A stretch of DNA of 64,000 nt from Noviherbaspirillum pedocola (GCF_016632335.1 NZ_JAEPBG010000001.1:496001-560000), one strand, 5' to 3'; positions 47,392-58,423 are shown, numbered from the stretch's first letter. The notes: generated by a model not told the origin, from the sequence alone. Made by a program: numbers and translations.

Positions 47392-48303
47392 ATGCTCACA
47401 TTTCAACAAGTCATTCTGAAGCTGCAGGAATACTGGGACCGCCAGGGCTGCGCGCTGCTGCAGCCCTACGACATGGAAGTCGGCGCCGGCACCTCGCATA
47501 CCGCGACCTTCCTGCGCGCGATCGGCCCGGAACCCTGGCGCGCGGCCTATGTGCAACCGTCGCGCCGCCCCAAGGATGGCCGCTACGGCGAAAACCCGAA
47601 CCGCATGCAGCACTACTACCAGTACCAGGTGGTCTTGAAGCCCGCGCCGGAAAACATCCTCGACCTCTATCTCGGCTCGCTCGAAGCGCTGGGATTGAAT
47701 CTGAAGCAGAACGATGTGCGCTTCGTTGAGGACGACTGGGAAAACCCGACGCTGGGCGCCTGGGGCCTGGGCTGGGAAGTGTGGTTGAACGGCATGGAAG
47801 TGACCCAGTTCACCTACTTCCAGCAGGTCGGCGGCCTCGATTGCAAGCCGGTGCTCGGCGAAATCACTTACGGCATCGAGCGCCTGGCGATGTATCTGCA
47901 GGGCGTGGAAAACGTCTACGACCTGGTATGGACCGAGTGGGAAGAAAACGGCGTGAAGAAGTCGCTTTCCTACGGCGACGTGTTCCACCAGAACGAGGTC
48001 GAGCAATCGACCTACAACTTCGAGCATTCCAACACCGAGTTCCTGTTCTCGCTGTTTGGCAATTACGAATCCGAAGCCAAGCGCCTGCTGGCCGTGCCGG
48101 TGACGCTGCCGGCCTACGAAATGATCCTGAAGGCGGCGCATACCTTCAACCTGCTGGATGCGCGCGGCGCAATCTCGGTGACCGAGCGCGCCGCCTATAT
48201 TGGCCGCATCCGCAACCTGTCGCGCGCGGTGGCCCAGGCCTATTTCGAATCGCGCGAGAAACTCGGCTTCCCGATGTGCGGCGACAACCGCGCCCCCGCC
48301 TGA
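47392..48303 (+). CDS. glyQ: Glycine--tRNA ligase alpha subunit
   Basis: 303 residues. Catalytic subunit of the heterotetrameric class II glycyl-tRNA synthetase. Family blocks [52 protein letters not shown] and [18 protein letters not shown] are present. The alpha/beta type is usual for this group. It is 9 bases upstream of glyS. Full length. Confidence 0.98.
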   Translation: MLTFQQVILKLQEYWDRQGCALLQPYDMEVGAGTSHTATFLRAIGPEPWRAAYVQPSRRPKDGRYGENPNRMQHYYQYQVVLKPAPENILDLYLGSLEALGLNLKQNDVRFVEDDWENPTLGAWGLGWEVWLNGMEVTQFTYFQQVGGLDCKPVLGEITYGIERLAMYLQGVENVYDLVWTEWEENGVKKSLSYGDVFHQNEVEQSTYNFEHSNTEFLFSLFGNYESEAKRLLAVPVTLPAYEMILKAAHTFNLLDARGAISVTERAAYIGRIRNLSRAVAQAYFESREKLGFPMCGDNRAPA

Positions 48304-48312
48304 CATCACCGC

Positions 48313-50418
48313 ATGAGCACAATGAACCAGACCCTACTCGTCGAACTCCTAACCGAAGAACTGCCGCCGAAGGCGCTCGATCGCCTGGGCGCGGCCTTTG
48401 CCGCCGGCATCTTCGAAGGCCTGAAATCGCGCGGCTTTCTCGAAGACGGCGCCATTGCCACCGCCTATGCCACGCCGCGCCGCCTGGCTGTCTCCATCAC
48501 CCCGGTGCGCGCCGGCTCGCCGGACAAGACCGTGCGCGAGAAAGTGCTGCCGGTCACCGTGGCGCTGGATGCTGAAGGCAAGCCGACCGCGCCGCTGATG
48601 AAGAAGCTCGCGGCGCTGGCCAGGTCGGCCAATGTGCCGGAGATCGCGATCGATACGCTTGAGCGCGCCGCCGACGGCAAGAATGAAAGCCTGTTCTACA
48701 GCTATATCGCGCCGGGTGCGCCGCTGTCGGCCGGGCTGCAGGATGCGCTGACCGAGACGGTCGCGAAACTGCCAATTCCGAAGGTGATGAGCTACCAGCG
48801 TCCGGATGGCGAGACCGTGCACTTCGTGCGCCCGGTCCACAAGCTCATCGCGCTGCACGGTTCGCAGGTCGTGCCGGTATCGCTGCTCGGCCTGGAAGCA
48901 TCGAACGTCACGCTGGGCCATCGCTTCCTATCGCAGGGCGAGCTGACGATTGCCAATGCCGACGCCTATGCCGCCACGCTGGAAACCGAAGGCCGCGTGA
49001 TCGCGTCCATCGCCGATCGCAAGCAGCGCATTCGCGCTCAGCTGCAGGCCAAGGCCGAGGGCGACCGGATCCTGATGCCCGAAGCGCTGCTCGATGAAGT
49101 CAATGCGCTGGTCGAATGGCCTGTGGTGTATGCCTGCCAGTTCGAAGATGCCTTCCTGTCGGTGCCGCAGGAATGCCTGATCCTGACGATGCAGACCAAC
49201 CAGAAATACTTCGCGCTCACCGATGCATCGGGCCGGCTGCGCTCGCGCTTCCTGATCGTCTCGAATATCGAGACCGATGACCCGTCGCACATCATCGGCG
49301 GCAACGAGCGCGTGGTGCGCCCGCGCCTGTCGGATGCGAAGTTCTTTTTCGAGCAGGACAAGAAGCGCCGTCTGGTGGATCGCATGCCGGGTCTGTCCAA
49401 CGTGGTCTATCACAACAAGCTCGGCAGCCAGGGCGAGCGCACCGGCCGCATCACGGTGCTGGCCATGCGCATTGCGAAGATGCTCGACGCGGATGCCACG
49501 CTGGCCGAACGCGGCGCGATGCTGGCCAAGACCGACCTCCTGACCGACATGGTCGGCGAGTTCCCGGAGCTGCAGGGCATCATGGGCACTTACTATGCCC
49601 GCCACGACGGCGAGCCGGAAGAAGTGGCGCTGGCCATCTCCGAGCATTACCAGCCGCGCTTCGCCGGCGATGCGTTGCCGTCGACGATGACCGGCACCGT
49701 CGTCGCGCTGGCCGACAAGCTCGAAACCCTGGTCGGCATCTGGGGCATCGGTCTCGCCCCCACCGGCGACCGCGACCCGTTCGCGCTGCGCCGCCATGCG
49801 CTGGGCATCCTGCGCATGCTGGTGGAGAAGCGCCTGCCGCTGGCAATTCCGGCGCTGCTGTTGGAAACCGCGACGCTGTTCGCCGGCAATGCCAACTTCA
49901 AGGATCCGACCGCTGAGGTCACGACCTTCCTGTACGAACGCCTGCGCGGCCTGCTGCGCGAGCGCGGCTACAGCGGCAACGAAGTCGAGGCGGTGGTGGC
50001 GCAGCAGCCCGAGGTGCTGGACAACATCGTCGAACGATTGAACGCGGTGCAGGCCTTCGCGGCGCTGCCGGAAGCCGAAGCACTGGCCGCGGCCAACAAG
50101 CGTATCGGCAACATCCTGAAGAAGACGGATGAGGTCAGCGCCACGGTCAAGCCCGAACTGCTGGTCGAGGCCGCCGAGAAGACGCTGCATGCCGCGATGA
50201 CGAACCTGAAGTCCGAGATCGACGCCGCCTGGGCGAAGGGCGACTTCACCGGCACGCTGCGCGCGCTGGCTGGTTTGCGCGACGCGGTCGACGCCTTCTT
50301 CAATGACGTGATGGTGATGGCCGAAGATGTCGCGCTGCGCAACAACCGCATTGCCCTGCTATCCGAACTGCACGGCATGATGAATCGCGTGGCCGACATC
50401 TCGAAGCTGGCGGCCTGA
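48313..50418 (+). CDS. glyS: Glycine--tRNA ligase beta subunit
   Basis: 701 residues. Binds tRNA-Gly and supports the alpha subunit. Starts [20 protein letters not shown], with later blocks [54 protein letters not shown] and a C-terminal anticodon-binding-like HD stretch. Two ATGs (48313 and 48322) are in frame; the first is used here. Full length. Confidence 0.98.
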   Translation: MSTMNQTLLVELLTEELPPKALDRLGAAFAAGIFEGLKSRGFLEDGAIATAYATPRRLAVSITPVRAGSPDKTVREKVLPVTVALDAEGKPTAPLMKKLAALARSANVPEIAIDTLERAADGKNESLFYSYIAPGAPLSAGLQDALTETVAKLPIPKVMSYQRPDGETVHFVRPVHKLIALHGSQVVPVSLLGLEASNVTLGHRFLSQGELTIANADAYAATLETEGRVIASIADRKQRIRAQLQAKAEGDRILMPEALLDEVNALVEWPVVYACQFEDAFLSVPQECLILTMQTNQKYFALTDASGRLRSRFLIVSNIETDDPSHIIGGNERVVRPRLSDAKFFFEQDKKRRLVDRMPGLSNVVYHNKLGSQGERTGRITVLAMRIAKMLDADATLAERGAMLAKTDLLTDMVGEFPELQGIMGTYYARHDGEPEEVALAISEHYQPRFAGDALPSTMTGTVVALADKLETLVGIWGIGLAPTGDRDPFALRRHALGILRMLVEKRLPLAIPALLLETATLFAGNANFKDPTAEVTTFLYERLRGLLRERGYSGNEVEAVVAQQPEVLDNIVERLNAVQAFAALPEAEALAAANKRIGNILKKTDEVSATVKPELLVEAAEKTLHAAMTNLKSEIDAAWAKGDFTGTLRALAGLRDAVDAFFNDVMVMAEDVALRNNRIALLSELHGMMNRVADISKLAA

Positions 50419-50428
50419 GCGAGTGCGC

Positions 50429-51022
50429 ATGAAACTGATCATTCTCGATCGCGACGGCGTCATCAACCAGGATTCGGACGAGTTCATCAAGTCGCCGGAT
50501 GAATGGATAGCCATTCCCGGCTCGCTGGAAGCGATCGCGCGCCTGAACCAGGCCGGCTACCGCGTCGTGGTCGCCACCAACCAGTCGGGCGTGGCACGCG
50601 GCCTGTTCGATATCGTCACGCTCAACGCAATCCATCAGAAGCTGCACAGCGAGGCACAACGGGTCGGTGCCGACATCGATGCGATTTTCTTCTGCCCGCA
50701 CGCGGCCGATGACAATTGCGACTGCCGCAAGCCCAAGCCCGGCATGCTGCATACGATCGCCAAGCGCCTCAACGTCAGCCTGAAGGGCGTGCCCTGCGTC
50801 GGCGATTCGCTGCGCGACCTGCAGGCCGGGTACGGTCCCGGCTGCGTGCCCTATCTGGTATTGACCGGCAAGGGCGAGCGCACCCGCGAGAAAGGCGGCC
50901 TGCCGCCGGGCACGCTGGTGTATCCGGATTTGGCAGGCGTGGTCGATGCGCTGCTGGCGCAACCGCCGAAGGAAGCCGAAGAGCTGCCGTCGCAAAAGGA
51001 AGGCAGGCGCAGAAATGCCTAG
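50429..51022 (+). CDS. gmhB: D-glycero-beta-D-manno-heptose-1,7-bisphosphate 7-phosphatase
   Basis: 197 residues. A HAD-family phosphatase in ADP-heptose synthesis for the lipopolysaccharide inner core. The DxD nucleophile motif is LDRDGVINQD (D7, D9), and the zinc loop CPHAADDNCDCRKPKPGML carries the Cys/His ligands of GmhB. I chose the ATG at 50429 over the GTG two codons earlier because the GmhB N-terminus is short and GAGCGAG lies upstream. It lies 10 bases after glyS and ends just before plsC. Confidence 0.93.
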   Translation: MKLIILDRDGVINQDSDEFIKSPDEWIAIPGSLEAIARLNQAGYRVVVATNQSGVARGLFDIVTLNAIHQKLHSEAQRVGADIDAIFFCPHAADDNCDCRKPKPGMLHTIAKRLNVSLKGVPCVGDSLRDLQAGYGPGCVPYLVLTGKGERTREKGGLPPGTLVYPDLAGVVDALLAQPPKEAEELPSQKEGRRRNA

Positions 51023-51041
51023 GTCGAAAACCGGAGTCATG

Positions 51042-51800
51042 ATGTCCCGTCCCATCCTGTTCCTGCGCTCGCTGCTGTTCATGATCCTGATGGCGATCGC
51101 CACCGGCATCTGGGCGCCGCTGTGCTTTCTGTCCGCGCCGCTGCCGTATCGCCAGCGCTACTGGTGGACGCGGCGCTGGAATGTGTTCGTGATCTGGTCC
51201 GCGCGCGTCGTCTGCGGCATCCGCTACCAGATACGCGGCATGGAAAACCTGCCGGATGCGCCGGTCGTCCTGCTGTCCAAGCACCAGTCGACCTGGGAAA
51301 CGATCTTCTACCTGAACGTCATGCCCAGGCCGCTGGTGTATGTGTTCAAGAAGTCGCTGATGTACATCCCCTTCTTCGGCTGGGGGATTGCGCTGTTGCG
51401 CATGATTCCGATCGACCGCAGCAAGGGCCGCGATGCGATGGCGCAGATCGTCGCGCACGGCCGCAAGCGCCTGGCCAACGGCCAGTGGATCATCATGTTC
51501 CCGGAGGGCACGCGCATCCCGGTGGGCCAGAAGGGCAAGTACAAGGTCGGCGGCACGCGCCTGGCGGTGGAAACGCAGACGCCGGTGGTGCCGATCGCGA
51601 TGAATTCCGGCGACTGCTGGCCGCGCAACAGCTTCATCAAGACACCGGGCGTGATCACGGTGTCGATCGGCAAGCCGATCGCGCCGGATGGCATGACGGC
51701 GCAGGAATTGATGGAAAGGGTCGAGGCCTGGATCGAAGGCGAGATGCGTGTCATCGCGCCCTGGGACTATCGCCGCGAGCGCAAGGTCCCGGCGGCCTGA
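51042..51800 (+). CDS. plsC: 1-acyl-sn-glycerol-3-phosphate acyltransferase
   Basis: About 252 residues. Membrane acyltransferase making phosphatidic acid. An N-terminal helix (about 8-30) is followed by the acyltransferase domain with KHQSTWET, a variant of the usual HxxxxD box (Glu in place of Asp), and FPEGTRIPVG. Start choice is open: tandem ATGs at 51039 and 51042 follow GGAG, while one at 51015 overlaps gmhB by 8 bases. It leads into the metallopeptidase gene 15 bases later. Confidence 0.9.
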   Translation: MSRPILFLRSLLFMILMAIATGIWAPLCFLSAPLPYRQRYWWTRRWNVFVIWSARVVCGIRYQIRGMENLPDAPVVLLSKHQSTWETIFYLNVMPRPLVYVFKKSLMYIPFFGWGIALLRMIPIDRSKGRDAMAQIVAHGRKRLANGQWIIMFPEGTRIPVGQKGKYKVGGTRLAVETQTPVVPIAMNSGDCWPRNSFIKTPGVITVSIGKPIAPDGMTAQELMERVEAWIEGEMRVIAPWDYRRERKVPAA

Positions 51801-51815
51801 GCCCGCGCATCGGCC

Positions 51816-52604
51816 ATGAGCGCGCCCTCCTCGTCCACGCTGCCGCTGGAAGCCGTGCCCAAGGGCGGGCTGCTGGCCGGCAGCCTGCGCCGGCTGCAGC
51901 TGCGGCAGGCGATCCTCGAATACACCCTGCGCCGCAGCAAGCGCAGGACCATCGGCTTTCTGATCAACGAGCACGGCCTGCGCGTGACCGCGCCGCGCTG
52001 GGTTACGCTGGCCGATATCGAAAGCGCGATCCGCGACAAGGAAGCCTGGATCCTGTCCAAGCTGGCCCTGCGGCGCGAGCGCGTGGCGCAGGCGCAAGCC
52101 GAGCAGATGCGCTGGGAAGACGGCGCGCAGTTGCCCTATCTCGGCGGCATGCTGACGCTGCGCCTCTTTGCCGCCCGGCGCGCCGCGGTCAGCCATGATG
52201 CGGATGCAGCCGAGTTGGCGCTGCATCTGCCCGAGGGCGCGACCGAGGAAAAGATGAAGTCGCTGGTGAAGGCCTGGCTGCAGGAGCAGGCACGGCACTG
52301 CTACGCCGCGCGCCTGCCGGTGTTTGCCGAACGGCTCGGCGTGTCGTATCGCGCATTCACGCTGACCTCGGCCAAGACCCAGTGGGGCTCCTGCACGTCC
52401 GCCGGCATGATCCGGCTGCACTGGCGGCTGATGCATTTCGCGCCCGAGCATATCGACTACGTGATCGCGCACGAGCTGGCGCATCTGATCGAAATGAATC
52501 ACAGCCCGCGCTTCTGGGCGGTGGTGGCCTCGGTGTTTCCGGATCATGCGGCATCACGCCGGGTATTGCGCGAACATGGATTGACGACGCTGCCGCCGCT
52601 TTGA
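51816..52604 (+). CDS. YgjP-like M48-type metallopeptidase domain protein
   Basis: 262 residues. Zinc metallopeptidase-like protein of the YgjP/DUF45 family with [16 protein letters not shown] (HExxH plus a downstream His) and the family stretch [18 protein letters not shown] before it. There is no signal peptide, so it is cytosolic. The N-terminal part [22 protein letters not shown] matches the usual small N-terminal fold. The biochemical role of this family is poorly defined. Same strand as plsC. Confidence 0.85.
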   Translation: MSAPSSSTLPLEAVPKGGLLAGSLRRLQLRQAILEYTLRRSKRRTIGFLINEHGLRVTAPRWVTLADIESAIRDKEAWILSKLALRRERVAQAQAEQMRWEDGAQLPYLGGMLTLRLFAARRAAVSHDADAAELALHLPEGATEEKMKSLVKAWLQEQARHCYAARLPVFAERLGVSYRAFTLTSAKTQWGSCTSAGMIRLHWRLMHFAPEHIDYVIAHELAHLIEMNHSPRFWAVVASVFPDHAASRRVLREHGLTTLPPL

Positions 52605-52704
52605 GCGCTTTGCGCGCGAGCATGCATGTTGCTGTTGCGCTTCCTGCAAGCCGCTACCGGCGCGGCTACAATCGTGGCTTTCCGTTTCAACCACAGGGAA
52701 CATC

Positions 52705-53118
52705 ATGCGCATACTGCACACCATGTTGCGGGTCGGCGACCTGCAGCGCTCCATCGATTTCTATTCCAACGTGCTGGGCATGAAGCTGCTGCGCACCAGC
52801 GACAACCCCGAATACAAGTACAAGCTCGCCTTCATGGGTTACGGCAGCAATCCCGAGCATGCCGAGCTCGAGCTGACCTACAACTACGGCGTGGACAAGT
52901 ACGACATGGGCACCGCCTACGGCCATATCGCCATCGGCGTGGACGATGCGAAGAAGGCCTGCGACGCGGCCCGCACCAAGGGCGGCAACGTCACGCGCGA
53001 GCCGGGCCCGGTCAAGGGCGGCAGCACCGTGATCGCGTTTCTGACCGACCCGGATGGCTACAAGGTGGAATTGATCGAGCGGCCGGAAGCGAGCTCGGGG
53101 CTGCACAAGAAGGCGTAA
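52705..53118 (+). CDS. gloA: Lactoylglutathione lyase (glyoxalase I)
   Basis: 137 residues. Converts the methylglyoxal-glutathione hemithioacetal to S-lactoylglutathione. The four metal ligands are visible as H5 (RILHTML), E56 (AELELTYN), H74 (GHIAIGV) and E122 (KVELIER). The length and [11 protein letters not shown] match the short bacterial Ni/Co type. A TACAAT-like -10 lies at 52667-52672 upstream, without a convincing -35. Confidence 0.97.
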   Translation: MRILHTMLRVGDLQRSIDFYSNVLGMKLLRTSDNPEYKYKLAFMGYGSNPEHAELELTYNYGVDKYDMGTAYGHIAIGVDDAKKACDAARTKGGNVTREPGPVKGGSTVIAFLTDPDGYKVELIERPEASSGLHKKA

Positions 53119-53133
53119 GGCATCCGATGACGC

Positions 53134-53212
53134 GTAGGTTGGGCTGACAAGCCCAACATCAGGCGTCTGCGGCCCGCGAGCATGTTGGGCTTCCTTCGTC
53201 AGCCCAACCTAC
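53134..53212. repeat. Palindromic element, TTGGGCT family, at the corA 3' end
   Basis: Left arm 53134-53159, right arm 53182-53212 with a 5-base insertion relative to the perfect copy at 47151. The right arm's CCTAC holds the reverse complement of the corA stop codon (53209-53211), so the element reaches into the gene. Confidence 0.8.
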
Positions 53213-54174
53213 TTCAACCACCCGCGCTTTCGGAAGTACCAGAACGGCGCGATCGCGCTGCCCACCATCAGGGCCAGCGCAAACGGATAGCCGAGGTCCC
53301 AGTTCAGCTCCGGCAGGATCTTGAAGTTCATGCCGTAAATGCTCGCGATCAGCGTCGGCGGCAGGAAGGCGACCGAGGCCACTGAGAAGATCTTGATGAT
53401 CTTGTTCTGGTTGATGTTGATGAAGCCGACGGTGGCATCCATCAGGAAGTTGATCTTGTCGAACAGGAAGGCGGTGTGGTTGTCCAGCGATTCGATGTCG
53501 CGCAGGATCTGCCGCGCCTCCTCGAACTGGTCGGCATTCAGAAGCCGGCCGCGCATCAGGAAGCTGACCGCGCGCCGGGTATCCATCATGTTGCGACGGA
53601 TGCGGCCATTCAGGTCTTCCTCCTGCGCAATCGCATTCAATGAGGCCGCCGCGTCCTGGTCGGTGAATTCCTTCTGCAGCACGCTGCGGCTCACGTCCTC
53701 CAGGCTCTTGTAGATGCCTTCGAGCGCATCGGCTGAATACTCGGCGTCGGTGGCGTACAAATCCAGCAGCACATCCTTGTAGTCATTGATCGAGCCGGGC
53801 CGCGAGCGCGCGCGCAGCCGCACCAGGCGGAATACCGGCAGATCGTCGTTGTGCACCGAGAACAGCATGTTGCGCGCCAGGATGAAGGCCACCGTGACGA
53901 CCCGCGCCGGGCCTTCGTCATCGTCGAGCAGGAAGTCGGTGCGCAGGTGCAGGTCGCCGTTTTCAGCTTCGTAATAGCGCGCCGAGGCTTCGATATCCTT
54001 GACCTCGTCCTCGCCCGGCAAGTGCACGCCATAGATGCTGCGCACCCATTCCCGTTCTTCCTCGTTCGGGTCGGTCAGATCGACCCAGACCGGGCTGGCT
54101 TGCACCAGATCTTCCCGAGTATCGACATTCACCTGGGAGAGCCTGCCGCCCTGCAGCGCAAATACATTGATCAT
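53209..54174 (-). CDS. corA: Magnesium/cobalt transport protein CorA
   Basis: 321 residues. A pentameric inner-membrane Mg2+ channel. A long soluble N-terminal part ends in the two C-terminal helices with the YGMNF selectivity motif after the first helix. The N-terminus MINVFALQGGRL at 54174 has GGAG upstream and fits the family; the longer frame to 54282 does not. The TAG stop falls in the palindromic element. The short tail after the second helix (YFRKRGWLK) is typical. Confidence 0.94.
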   Translation of the reverse strand: MINVFALQGGRLSQVNVDTREDLVQASPVWVDLTDPNEEEREWVRSIYGVHLPGEDEVKDIEASARYYEAENGDLHLRTDFLLDDDEGPARVVTVAFILARNMLFSVHNDDLPVFRLVRLRARSRPGSINDYKDVLLDLYATDAEYSADALEGIYKSLEDVSRSVLQKEFTDQDAAASLNAIAQEEDLNGRIRRNMMDTRRAVSFLMRGRLLNADQFEEARQILRDIESLDNHTAFLFDKINFLMDATVGFININQNKIIKIFSVASVAFLPPTLIASIYGMNFKILPELNWDLGYPFALALMVGSAIAPFWYFRKRGWLK

Positions 54175-54557
54175 TCGGACTCCGCGCCGCAGCGCTGGCA
54201 TGCGGCATAGCCCGCGCTGCCGGGCATCGCGGGATTCGACTGTATTCGGGAACGCGGCCGGATCGGCCAGGAATCTGCGCACCCACCATTGATTTTCAGG
54301 ATGGCGAGATGCGCGTGCGGAAGGAACGCTTATCTCGCCGTGGCGCCATGTTGCGATGGCTGCGTGTCTCTTGAAGGACTACCCAAGACGGGTCTCCGGC
54401 GGAAAAAAACAGGGGCAAGTGTACTGAGAAGCTTTGCGGCAGGCAAGGTAAAACGGGAGGGAAAGGCGAGATGACGCAATGGTCTCGACCTTCACTAGTG
54501 AGGCAGCCTGAAGTGCTGATAAAGGCTTAGTCAAAGCGGGCGGAAACTGCTATTGCC
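54175..54557. other. 383-base gap between corA and the beta-lactamase-like gene
   Basis: No gene is supported. It holds the corA start-side control sequence and becomes lower in GC toward the right. No regulatory site is clear. Confidence 0.45.
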
Positions 54558-55568
54558 TCATTTAGCAGGTGCAGTTCCGAAATGCCGTTTGATTGCCAAC
54601 AGTGCATCCTTGATGGCACCGTTGAAATCACCAGAGATTTCCGCCATACCGGCATCGGGACCATTCCAGTTGACCGCAAAGGCAAAGGTTACGGTAACGC
54701 CGTCGCATGGAATCATCTGACCCGCGTAACACAAGACATGAAACTCCATCCAGCTAGCGTTGCCACGCTTGCCATAAATCGAGGTTTCAGGAAGATCGGC
54801 GAAAAAGATATTGCCATCGGCATGAACGCGCTTGAATTCGCTGACAGTTGATGCATTCGAAAAAAATTCTCCGCGCAGCACGCGCTTGTAATAAGAGACG
54901 AGTTCTTTCATCGTGCTGACAATCGAGACCTGATCATTGTCTACTGGACGTGGCGTGCCGGGCAGGACGCCTTGCAAAAGGCTTTTTATGCCCTCCCAGC
55001 CGATATCCACTCCTGGCGGTGCTCCTGCCGCATAAGACTCAAAGATACGTATGGAGTCAGGAATCCGCGTTGAAAGCAGTCCTGCGGACGTGAGAAAGGC
55101 GCGCACGTGCTCAGCGCCAACCATTTTCATGGCCGCATCCGTAGCAGTGTTGTCGCTGTACGCGATCATGGCATCAAGCACACTGCGCAATTGCACGCTT
55201 CCAGCGAGGTTGATGAACACCGGGCTACCGTTGACACGAATCTCGTCATTGATATCGACAAGCTGCATGTATGTCAGTCGCCCGGCTTCCACATCTTGCA
55301 AGCATTTGGCAACGATGAAGGTTTTGAAAGCGCTGCCTATCACAGTCTCGCGGTCAGCAAGATGCTCCATGGCCCATGCCTGCTGACTCGGCGTCGACAC
55401 GATATCGATGCTGTAAACGGGGGTGCCAGGCAAATTGAGAAAACGCGCCACGGCATCCATGAATTCCCTTCCCAGCAGTAATTCACCGGCCTGACTGCTG
55501 CCGCAGCCGCCCGCGCTCAGCGTGGCCGCTGCACCAGCTATGGAATAAAAAAAATCCCTGCGTTTCAT
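54558..55568 (-). CDS. Beta-lactamase-like serine hydrolase, Tat-type lipoprotein
   Basis: 336 residues. MKRRDFFYSIAGAAATLSAG then GC is a twin-arginine-style signal ending in a lipobox-like AGGC. The fold has SAFK (SxxK nucleophile motif) in ETVIGSAFKTFIVAK, YSDN (SDN motif), and KRG where KTG is expected. Just past the SDN, at the place of the omega-loop Glu166 in class A enzymes, the sequence is TRIPDSIRIFE, with no RxExxLN motif. So it may be a penicillin-binding or other hydrolase instead of a resistance enzyme. The ATG at 55568 has GGGGGG upstream. It lies in a lower-GC pocket between corA and mtgA, which suggests transfer. Confidence 0.75.
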   Translation of the reverse strand: MKRRDFFYSIAGAAATLSAGGCGSSQAGELLLGREFMDAVARFLNLPGTPVYSIDIVSTPSQQAWAMEHLADRETVIGSAFKTFIVAKCLQDVEAGRLTYMQLVDINDEIRVNGSPVFINLAGSVQLRSVLDAMIAYSDNTATDAAMKMVGAEHVRAFLTSAGLLSTRIPDSIRIFESYAAGAPPGVDIGWEGIKSLLQGVLPGTPRPVDNDQVSIVSTMKELVSYYKRVLRGEFFSNASTVSEFKRVHADGNIFFADLPETSIYGKRGNASWMEFHVLCYAGQMIPCDGVTVTFAFAVNWNGPDAGMAEISGDFNGAIKDALLAIKRHFGTAPAK

Positions 55569-55933
55569 GCAGACCCCCCAGGCGTGTTCAAACCAATACT
55601 CTCTCGGCACAAACCTTGAACAAGGAAGAATCAAATAAGAGTCGCGGATCCGGCTCAACGCGCGTTCGTTCCAGGATGCTTCATGCTTGTACACGACTGG
55701 AATACGGAGAACGGGCTGGGGCCTTTTCGATATACGCATCAACAACAAAATGTGTTGCTTCGTGGCGTAGGACCTAAGTGGAGTGGCGCGAGAAATTGTT
55801 CAGTAAATAAGAAAAGAAAGGGCACTGCACGCGCAGGTCGGCTTGCCACATCGTCTAAATCTTCCGGGCGTAGAAATCGTTGCCTGGTGTGTCGCCATTT
55901 CAGACTCCTAACTAGACACACTGCGAATGCTGC
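55569..55933. other. 365-base gap before mtgA
   Basis: No supported gene; it carries the control region of the hydrolase gene downstream. It is lower in GC than its flanks and I see no repeat or terminator. Confidence 0.45.
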
Positions 55934-56623
55934 TCAAGGCAGCGCCGCTGCCCCCATCCGACGCAGAATCACCGCCGTCCTGCGCGCCAGATAAGGTGAA
56001 GCCCGATGCGTATCGAAATACCTCGGATTGGGCAGCATCACTGCCAGCCGCGCGGCTTGCGGCGCGGACAGGCTGGATGCGGAAGCACCATAGTAATGCC
56101 GCGCCGCCGCCTCGGCGCCGAAGACGCCATTGCCCCACTCGACCACGTTCAGATAGATCTCGAGGATGCGCTCCTTGTCCATCCAGTACTCGAGCATGTA
56201 GGCAATCACCACTTCCTGTCCCTTGCGCAAGTAATTGCGCGAGCCGGACAGGAACAGATTCTTCGCCAGTTGCTGGGTGATGGTGGAACCGCCGGCGACA
56301 ACCTTCCCCTTCTTCGTGTTTTTCTCGTAAGCCTTTTCCAGCGCATCCCAATCCACGCCTTCATGATCGGCGAAGTTGGCATCCTCGGACGCGATGATGG
56401 CGCGCTTCAGGTTGCCCGAGATGCGTTCGTAATCGACCCACTGGAATTGCAGCTGCGCCTTCGGATTGGTATCGCGCAGCGCGGAGAGCTGCTGGCGCAT
56501 GAAGGCGGTGGACGTGGGATTGTGGTCGACCCACCACCAGATCTGCGCGCAGTAATACAGCTGCAGGCACAGGATCGCTGCGACCGGCAGGAGCACCAGC
56601 CAGAAAAGCAGACGGCGCAGCAT
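55934..56623 (-). CDS. mtgA: Monofunctional biosynthetic peptidoglycan transglycosylase
   Basis: 229 residues. A GT51 enzyme that polymerises lipid II into glycan strands. One N-terminal membrane helix (about 5-25), then GT51 motifs [34 protein letters not shown] and [20 protein letters not shown]. No transpeptidase domain. It follows aroE by 3 bases. Confidence 0.97.
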   Translation of the reverse strand: MLRRLLFWLVLLPVAAILCLQLYYCAQIWWWVDHNPTSTAFMRQQLSALRDTNPKAQLQFQWVDYERISGNLKRAIIASEDANFADHEGVDWDALEKAYEKNTKKGKVVAGGSTITQQLAKNLFLSGSRNYLRKGQEVVIAYMLEYWMDKERILEIYLNVVEWGNGVFGAEAAARHYYGASASSLSAPQAARLAVMLPNPRYFDTHRASPYLARRTAVILRRMGAAALP

Positions 56624-56626
56624 GGA

Positions 56627-57448
56627 CTACAGCGACGCGCGCAGCGCCGCGTACACCGGCGCCGTGTCCGGACGCACGCCGCGCCAGACCAGGAAGGCTT
56701 CAGCGGCCTGCTCGACCAGCATGCCCAGGCCGTCGCGCGTGGCGGCGCCGGCCTGCGCGGCAAAGCGCATGAAGGGCGTAGCTTCGCGGCCGTACATCAT
56801 TTCATAGGCCAGCGTGCCGGGGCCGAAAAGCTCAGGCGCCAGCGGCGGCATGTCGCCGGCAATGGCCGATGAGGTGGCGTTGATGATCACGTCAAAGCGG
56901 CCTTCGGGTTCGCCGAAACCGCAGGCATGCACCCGGCCATGCGGCGGCGAGAATTCCCGCGCCAGTTCGGCAGCCTTTGCGACAGTGCGGTTGGCTATCA
57001 CCAGCTCGGCCGGTTTTTCATCCAGCAGCGGCAACATCACGCCGCGCGCCGCGCCGCCCGCGCCCAGTAGCAGCACGCGCTTGCCGTGCAGCGCCACGCC
57101 GGCATTGCGCACGATGTCGGTGACCAGGCCGACGCCATCGGTGTTGTCGCCGAAGATCACATCGTCGGAAAAGCGCAGCGTGTTGACCGCGCCCGCCGCC
57201 TGCGCCCGCACCGACAACTCGGTGGCCAGCGCATGCGCCTCAAGCTTGAACGGCACCGTGACATTGGCGCCGCGCGCACCAGCGGCGATGAAGTCGCGCA
57301 CCGTGCGCTCGAAGCCGTCGAGCGGGGCCAGCAGGCGTTCGTAGACGAGGTTCTGCCCGGTCTGCTGCGCAAAGCGGGCATGGATTTCCGGCGATTTGCT
57401 GTGGGCAATCGGATTGCCGATGACGGCGTAACGGTCGGGCTGGGACAT
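56627..57448 (-). CDS. aroE: Shikimate dehydrogenase
   Basis: 273 residues. NADPH-dependent reduction of 3-dehydroshikimate in aromatic amino acid synthesis. The substrate domain has [11 protein letters not shown] and VTVPFKLEA (catalytic Lys), then DNTDGVGL. The NADP domain has GAGGAARGV and the NRT phosphate clamp (ANRTVAKA). The start overlaps the tonB-like stop by one base (TGATG). Confidence 0.96.
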   Translation of the reverse strand: MSQPDRYAVIGNPIAHSKSPEIHARFAQQTGQNLVYERLLAPLDGFERTVRDFIAAGARGANVTVPFKLEAHALATELSVRAQAAGAVNTLRFSDDVIFGDNTDGVGLVTDIVRNAGVALHGKRVLLLGAGGAARGVMLPLLDEKPAELVIANRTVAKAAELAREFSPPHGRVHACGFGEPEGRFDVIINATSSAIAGDMPPLAPELFGPGTLAYEMMYGREATPFMRFAAQAGAATRDGLGMLVEQAAEAFLVWRGVRPDTAPVYAALRASL

Positions 57449-58341
57449 CAGTTACCTCGCAGTTCGGCTCTCACTGCATCATCGCGCGTGAATTTGAAGC
57501 GGGTGATGATCTCCCACACATCGTCCTTGCCATTGGTGCGCATGTTTTCCGGAAAGCGGCCGAAGGGCGCGGCGCGGCGGACGATGTGCAGGGCAGCGGC
57601 GTCCAGCGCCGGATTGCCGGACGTCTTCTCGATGCGCGGCCCGCCTTCCTTCTCATAAATCGTGCCGTCCTGGAACACCGGGATATAGACCACCAGTTCG
57701 CCGTACAGCTTCCTGCCGTTCTGCTGCGGGAAATTCAGGGTGCCGATATTTTCGATGCGCCGCTGCAACTGGCTGTAATACATCGCATAGCCGACTTCAC
57801 GGGTCGATGGCGTGATCTGGGTCTTGCGCGGGCGCTTGTTGTAATCCTCGATCTGGCGGTTGATCTCGGCTGTGCGGCGCGCGAGTTCGCGGGTGGATTC
57901 GGTGTCCTCGGTGGCGGCGGGCATCGGCGGCGTCGGGCTCGGCGTATCGTGCTCGGCCGTCTTTGCCACACGCTTGGGCGTCTGCTTCGCTTCCTGGGCC
58001 AGCAGCTTTTGCCGCTCTTCCAGCTCGGCCACGCGGCGGCGCGCGGCGCGCACTGCATCGCCATCCTCGGTCTTCTTCATGTTGGGCAGCGGCGACTTGG
58101 CACGGCCCTTGTCAGCATTGCCGCCGCCGTCGAGATTGGCCTGGGCCAAGGCTTCGGCCTTGACCGGTGCCTTGTTGTGGCGGGCATTGACCAGGATGAC
58201 TTCCAGGCCCGGGTCGACCGGCTTGAAGCGGAACGGCTCGGGCGGCGCGAAATGCACTGCCAGCAGCAGCACATGCGCCAGCACGGATACCGCAACGGCC
58301 GTCGTCAGGAAACGGTCTTGGAGAAAAGGCTTCACGCGCAT
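57448..58341 (-). CDS. TonB-family energy transducer-like protein
   Basis: 297 residues. An N-terminal membrane helix (about 13-30) is followed by a Pro/Lys/Glu-rich periplasmic spacer with a coiled-coil stretch ([16 protein letters not shown]) and a C-terminal TonB_C-type domain ([17 protein letters not shown]..., [22 protein letters not shown]). It may couple the proton motive force to an outer-membrane receptor, but no exbB/exbD is here. It couples to aroE by a one-base overlap. Confidence 0.85.
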   Translation of the reverse strand: MRVKPFLQDRFLTTAVAVSVLAHVLLLAVHFAPPEPFRFKPVDPGLEVILVNARHNKAPVKAEALAQANLDGGGNADKGRAKSPLPNMKKTEDGDAVRAARRRVAELEERQKLLAQEAKQTPKRVAKTAEHDTPSPTPPMPAATEDTESTRELARRTAEINRQIEDYNKRPRKTQITPSTREVGYAMYYSQLQRRIENIGTLNFPQQNGRKLYGELVVYIPVFQDGTIYEKEGGPRIEKTSGNPALDAAALHIVRRAAPFGRFPENMRTNGKDDVWEIITRFKFTRDDAVRAELRGN

Positions 58342-58423
58342 CTTGGGAAAGAAATGAAGGGAGGCACGATTTTACGTCAATAGAAAAGCCGGGGATCGCA
58401 CGGGTGGCTCAATTCCAACAGAG

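Noticed and set aside
54558-55568. A resistance-conferring class A beta-lactamase
   Set aside because: The omega-loop RxExxLN motif is missing and KTG reads KRG, so resistance cannot be claimed.
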